The position numbers and the translations under genes are program-made. Positions 60,101-64,000 of a stretch of 64,000 nucleotides of DNA are shown in pieces. Source of the DNA: Anastatus disparis (Eukaryota; Arthropoda; Insecta; Hymenoptera; Eupelmidae); the NCBI GenBank assembly GCA_017163975.1, contig JAFFSR010000218.1, positions 6,079,501-6,143,500 on the forward strand, read 5' to 3'. The notes below the pieces were generated by a model. The model did not search any database. It was not told the origin of the DNA and worked only from the letters and a program-made list of their open reading frames with translations. Position 1 is the first letter of the stretch. Each line of letters opens with the position of its first letter.

Positions 60101-60247
60101 CCATGTTAAATGAGAACTTATGATATGGATAAAAAATATTTGATTATTCAAAATATATATAACAAAAAAAATTAATTTTATTAAAAGATAATTTTAAAAT
60201 ATTAAAAAATAAAGTTTTAGTCACAAATAAAAGTAATCCTTTCATCA
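57185..60247. other. Intergenic region after the GTPase array
   Basis: The first ~230 nt match 48.26-48.49 kb. At 57.88-58.15 kb there is a degenerate stretch of GGTTTG/TAGGTTT-like words without regular period. ORFs at 58538, 58786 and 58841 overlap in opposite frames and show no motif. Nothing else is supported. Confidence 0.45.
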
Positions 60248-63200
60248 TTAGCTATTAGCAGCAATAAGTACAGAAAGATATCCAGCAATTGATTTCAAAA
60301 TCTAAAAACAACATTATATACACAAGATTTGAATAAAATATAAAAAATAATAATATTTTAATAAACTCACTCCACAATAACTAGACATTGATAAATACAC
60401 AATTTTTCCTGCTGTCAATTTTTGAGGATTCTTTGACATTGCCATCATTAAAATTAAATTACGAGAGTTTTGTTTTGGTAGTACATACCACTTACTATTA
60501 TATATACAATTGAATATTCCATTGCTCTGAAAACATGAAGATTTTTATTAATTATATATGAAAAACTAGTTTTTTTCATAGGATAGATGCGCCAATTACG
60601 GTGCGCTTCCCGGTTACAGTGTCCCTCGGTAAATTTTAGTATATTACATTATAATATTTTTTTTCAATATTTCTAAAGTATTTAATCAATTCCTAATTAA
60701 TAGAAAAAATAAAGTTGAATATATCGACTTTGTAATGCGATGAATAATATTTGAAATTTTCTTAACACGGTTTATGCATTTTTGTACACGCGTTGATAAT
60801 AAGTTGAAAAATTTGACGTTTAATCAAATTCTAGGAAAGTATAAGAAAATATATTTTGATAATGAATCAATACTCTTATTTTAATGAAATAAAACGAAAA
60901 AAACGAAATTACGTATATGATTTTTATTTATAAAATCCAGCAACTAAAGCAAAATTGAGTAAGGTGATTGTCCTAGTATATAGCTATACTTTTAGATTGG
61001 TACCACCCAATACATGGCTACATAAGTTTACGTTATTGGGACATGGTACCATTCTTAAGATAGCCATGTACTAGGACATTATATTTTAGACTTATTCTAC
61101 GTAATTATTAAACAAATTTAACTGTATAAGTTTAGTTAATGCCCCCCTTTGCGCTACGCCTAAGTATTAAATGAAACATAACCTTAAAATATGGTAAATG
61201 AAGATGAATCAAAGAAAAATGCATGATAACCAGCACGCAATATTTAATTTGAGTACAGTAACTAATATACAGTATTTAATTGGGGCACACTAACTGGTGC
61301 ACAGTATATAAAAATGTGAAATTTGGACAACATAGTAACTGATGCATGCATTAACTTTTATCTTTCTACTAATATTTTAAATAATTCTAATATATAATCA
61401 TTAAATAATGTTTATTTTCTGGTAGAAAATTAATCATTTTTTGGTCATGAATGCTGGTTAACGCATGTGAAATGACACTTATCTAGAAATACTGTTAAAA
61501 GTATTTTCAGAGTTTTTAGATAAATGCCATTTTAACTTGCATTGTCTAGCAATCACGGCTAAATAAATTATTAATTTTCTACCAAGCTCTGGTACAAATT
61601 AAACCATCTGTTGGCCAACGGTTGGTTAATCTTTAATAAATTAATCAACCGTTGGCTAATGTTGGTTAAATTTTTACCAGAAAGGTTAGATAAAAGATAA
61701 TTCAATTTTTACTATCGATATTAAACAACCATAGAAAAAACCTTTGATAAAATCTTTGATAGGTTACGTTAAACTCATAGTAACTGGCACATCAATCTTA
61801 TTAATCTATTATTTTCAAAACTTTCTTACAGAAAAATTCATAAAACAGAATAATGTTTCGAACGAGAAAGAGTTACTTTTTTTCAAGTATCACATAATTC
61901 AATAATATTTAAATAATGTTTAAATAACTTACATATGAAGCCAAAGTTTCACTTGCAGAGTAATCAGCAAGTGTGAACAATAAAAGACTAACTAAAGCTG
62001 CGGCAAGATTGATTATTTGAAATATTGGTATCTTATCACTATCGCTGTCAAATGTCTAACATACAACAAGTTTTATAAAATAAGATTTATAAATAAAAAA
62101 TTGTTAACATTAATCGTGATTACACGGAGAGAATTATTCAATAAAAATTACTGTGGTCTTAACTAAAATCGGGGGACATTGTATACTTTTAGGTTATCCC
62201 AATAATTTTTACTATGCATGGCAGTTATTTTTACAAGACTTCTTGGTAAATTTTGTAAGATTTCATCGCAATGATTGAGAAGAAATGTTACTATAATTTT
62301 TATGCAGGACTGCTTTGTAAATTTTATAGAAAAATTCTCTCCGTGTACTTAGATAAATATGCTTACACACAAAATTCGAAATCCTAAGCAACAAGCCATA
62401 CCATAAAGACATAATAATTGAGTTAAAATTAAAAGCGCAAATGAATTTTCTACTGTTGAGACCATTCTAAAAATGTTCATTCATAAATATTTAATTTATT
62501 GGTTTATTTATTATTAACTGAATAAGTAAAATAATGAAAAAAATCAATATTTTTTATTTTTATAGAAAAGTACAGTAACATTTAAACATATGCAAGAAAA
62601 ATTTGATGATTATTCTTACAATGTTCTTTTGATGTATTGCATTGCTAAATAAAAATAAATCTCACCTGACAAGATGCACATGTCTATTGACCATAATTTT
62701 CAAATATTTCCTAAAAACGTTACTCTTCATGGTATTCGATACTTTTTCATCATAATCCGCAAACTGTTCAATCTTATGTCCAAGTATTTCAAACTGAGCG
62801 CTCAAATGAAAAACTAATATTCCAAAGTAATTATCGGGTATTGCTAATGACATGGCAATAAATGTACCGGCCAATACTTGGGACATGTGCGTTAATTCGT
62901 AATTTGGACTTTTCGAATAGTCGTAGGGATAATAAGATTGTACTAGTAAATGATGTTTACCTAAATGTTATAAAGTATATAATTTTTAAATATTTTTCAT
63001 TATTGCAAGATCTAATAATTTTAAATCTATTTAAATTTGTTTTTTTTTTTAAATATTGTAAGGTAAAATACACAATTGTAAAACCGATTGATTGGAACTA
63101 ATTACTCGGATAACAATGTATAACCAAAATTGTTGATAAGTTTCAATGCTCAAATTTATTGTAACAAAAAAAATGTATAGTCCAGAATATTTTACCTTAT

Positions 63201-63746
63201 AAAAAAAATTACCGTAATCTGTAACATTAGTGATGAGCCGAACATTGAGACCAAAAAGAGGTGCAACTATAAAGCCCATATAACTAACAGCTATGAAGAT
63301 ATAACCGCCAATGGTGAAGAGTTTAGCGATGAAAGCTTTTTTTCTCATAGCGTCATGTTCCCAAGATTGTTTATTATACAGCCAATCATCGACGAGCGAA
63401 TTAACCACTGGTCTTAAAACTATCTTGATAAAAGTATGTACGTTATTATTAAATTTCACTATTAATCAAAACTCAAGATTGAAAAATTCTTTTCAAAAGG
63501 TTTAATTTTAAAAAAAATGAATGTGACTGATTGTTCGTGATACTATAACCGAAAATGTTAGCAATAAAAAAAATTCAAGAATATCAGTGAGCGAAAAAGT
63601 ACTGTAGAGGATAAACAATGGCAAAGAACTTCTAAGTCCCGATTGAAATTATACGGATTTACAATAAAGTAAGTAATAAATGTCAACACCCAGTGTAGTA
63701 AACGTACAATATGATTGGTGGTAGATAAACTCCGCCCATCTTGATT
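60248..63746 (-). CDS. Odorant receptor (7tm_6), N-terminus incomplete or damaged
   Basis: Minus-strand exons 63458-63213, 62960-62666, 62466-62367, 62055-61933, 60526-60371 and 60301-60248 join in phase with GT/AG borders. They encode SLVDDWLYNKQSWEHDAMRK, KSPNYELTHMSQVLAGTFIA, an inner stretch FEILGHKIEQF, a Leu-rich helix, and the typical end: CIYNSKWYVLP, LTAGKIVYLSMSSYCG, ILKSIAGYLSVLIAANS stop. This is the insect odorant-receptor pattern, an Orco-dependent ligand-gated ion channel of sensory neurons. Upstream, 63746-63561 is open (62 codons; RDLEVLCHCLSSTVLF is receptor-like) but hits a stop just after an eight-base T run (63566-63573). This could be a frameshift or sequence error, making the gene either partial or a pseudogene. 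The first exon was not found. Confidence 0.8.
60969..61078. mobile_element. Small nested MITE, ~110 bp
   Basis: Inverted ends TGTCCTAGTA and TACTAGGACA, with inner TGGTACCA words also inverted. Inserted inside the larger element. Confidence 0.7.
61419..61680. mobile_element. Nested MITE, ~260 bp
   Basis: Ends CTGGTAGAAAATTAATCA and TTGGTTAAATTTTTACCAG are imperfect inverted repeats. Internally, CCAACGGTTGGTTAAT faces ATTAATCAACCGTTGG. Confidence 0.65.
62121..62347. mobile_element. MITE with TACACGGAGAGAATT ends
   Basis: Left TACACGGAGAGAATT and right AATTCTCTCCGTGTA are perfect 15-nt inverted repeats 227 bp apart, within an odorant receptor intron. The TACACGG start is shared with the MITE at 28.2 kb. 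Confidence 0.8.
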
Positions 63747-64000
63747 CTATACTAAACTTTGTACCATGCCAATGACTTATGCTCATTTGTTGTTATGTTT
63801 CTATACTGTTTTACGTGCTGATAGTTTAAGAATATTAAATTTTTATACTTAGAAAAAAATTTTTATTTTAACGAAATTAATTACGTTAGTTTAAAGTAAT
63901 TATTAATTTCATTAGAATGAAAAAAGTTACACTGTAAAATATTTTTTGTGATTCAAATTTACGAAAGTTATTTCGGTGAGACAAAAATTTTTTTGTAAAA
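63747..64000. other. Window edge, upstream of odorant receptor
   Basis: Should contain or precede the receptor's first exon; none could be identified. AT-rich. Confidence 0.35.

Larger units (their letters stand above)
60579..61800. mobile_element. TGGCAC-ended MITE, copy 2, with nested insertions
   Basis: The right end (GGTTACGTTAAACTCATAGT then AACTGGCACATCAATCTTA) and left end (ATAGGATAGATGCGCCAATTA) are diverged versions of the copy at 39.9 kb. It is about 350 bp longer than that copy, which two internal MITEs (60969-61078, 61419-61680) account for. It lies in an odorant receptor intron. Confidence 0.68.

Overview
The window is AT-rich animal DNA with short, well-formed spliceosomal introns. 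It carries an insect-type odorant receptor, an ankyrin protein with a PRANC-like (F-box-like) C-terminus, tRNA-derived SINEs and many foldback/MITE elements. PRANC-ankyrin proteins are known from parasitoid wasps, Wolbachia and poxviruses, so a hymenopteran, probably a parasitoid wasp, is the best guess. That is inference; no marker gene settles the species.

Layout. 1-1.6 kb (-): 5' part of a BTB-BACK-TLDc gene whose 3' end lies off the window. 4.2-12.5 kb (-): a complete SUN-domain nuclear-envelope gene (klaroid/SUN1-2 type). I could splice it in phase through 12 coding exons, and it also shows an alternative terminal exon (SUN-less isoform) and an alternative first exon (short SUN isoform). 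12.5-16.8 kb: intergenic, with SINEs. 16.8-18.6 kb (-): a two-exon, 570-residue ankyrin-PRANC gene. 18.6-23.6 kb: no confident gene.

23.6-57.2 kb (+): the centrepiece, a head-to-tail array of six paralogous P-loop GTPases, called A-F here. Each has its whole CDS in one exon, preceded by a non-coding 5' exon and one intron. A related upstream box (ATAAAATCCGGGTAA-like) precedes the donor in all six. The G domains are conserved, while the coiled-coil length and the last 20-50 residues differ from copy to copy. D, E and F are nearly identical and mosaic, which points to recent duplication and gene conversion. TTAA-flanked foldback elements mark the duplication units. I cannot name the family. 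By architecture it resembles GIMAP/IRG-like immune GTPases, but that is analogy only.

57.2-60.2 kb: no gene seen. 60.2-63.7 kb (-): a 7tm_6 odorant receptor, C-terminal part well resolved, with a damaged or incomplete N-terminal portion and an intron filled by nested MITEs.

All exon boundaries were read by eye from GT/AG sites and checked for phase. No alignment or expression data were available.
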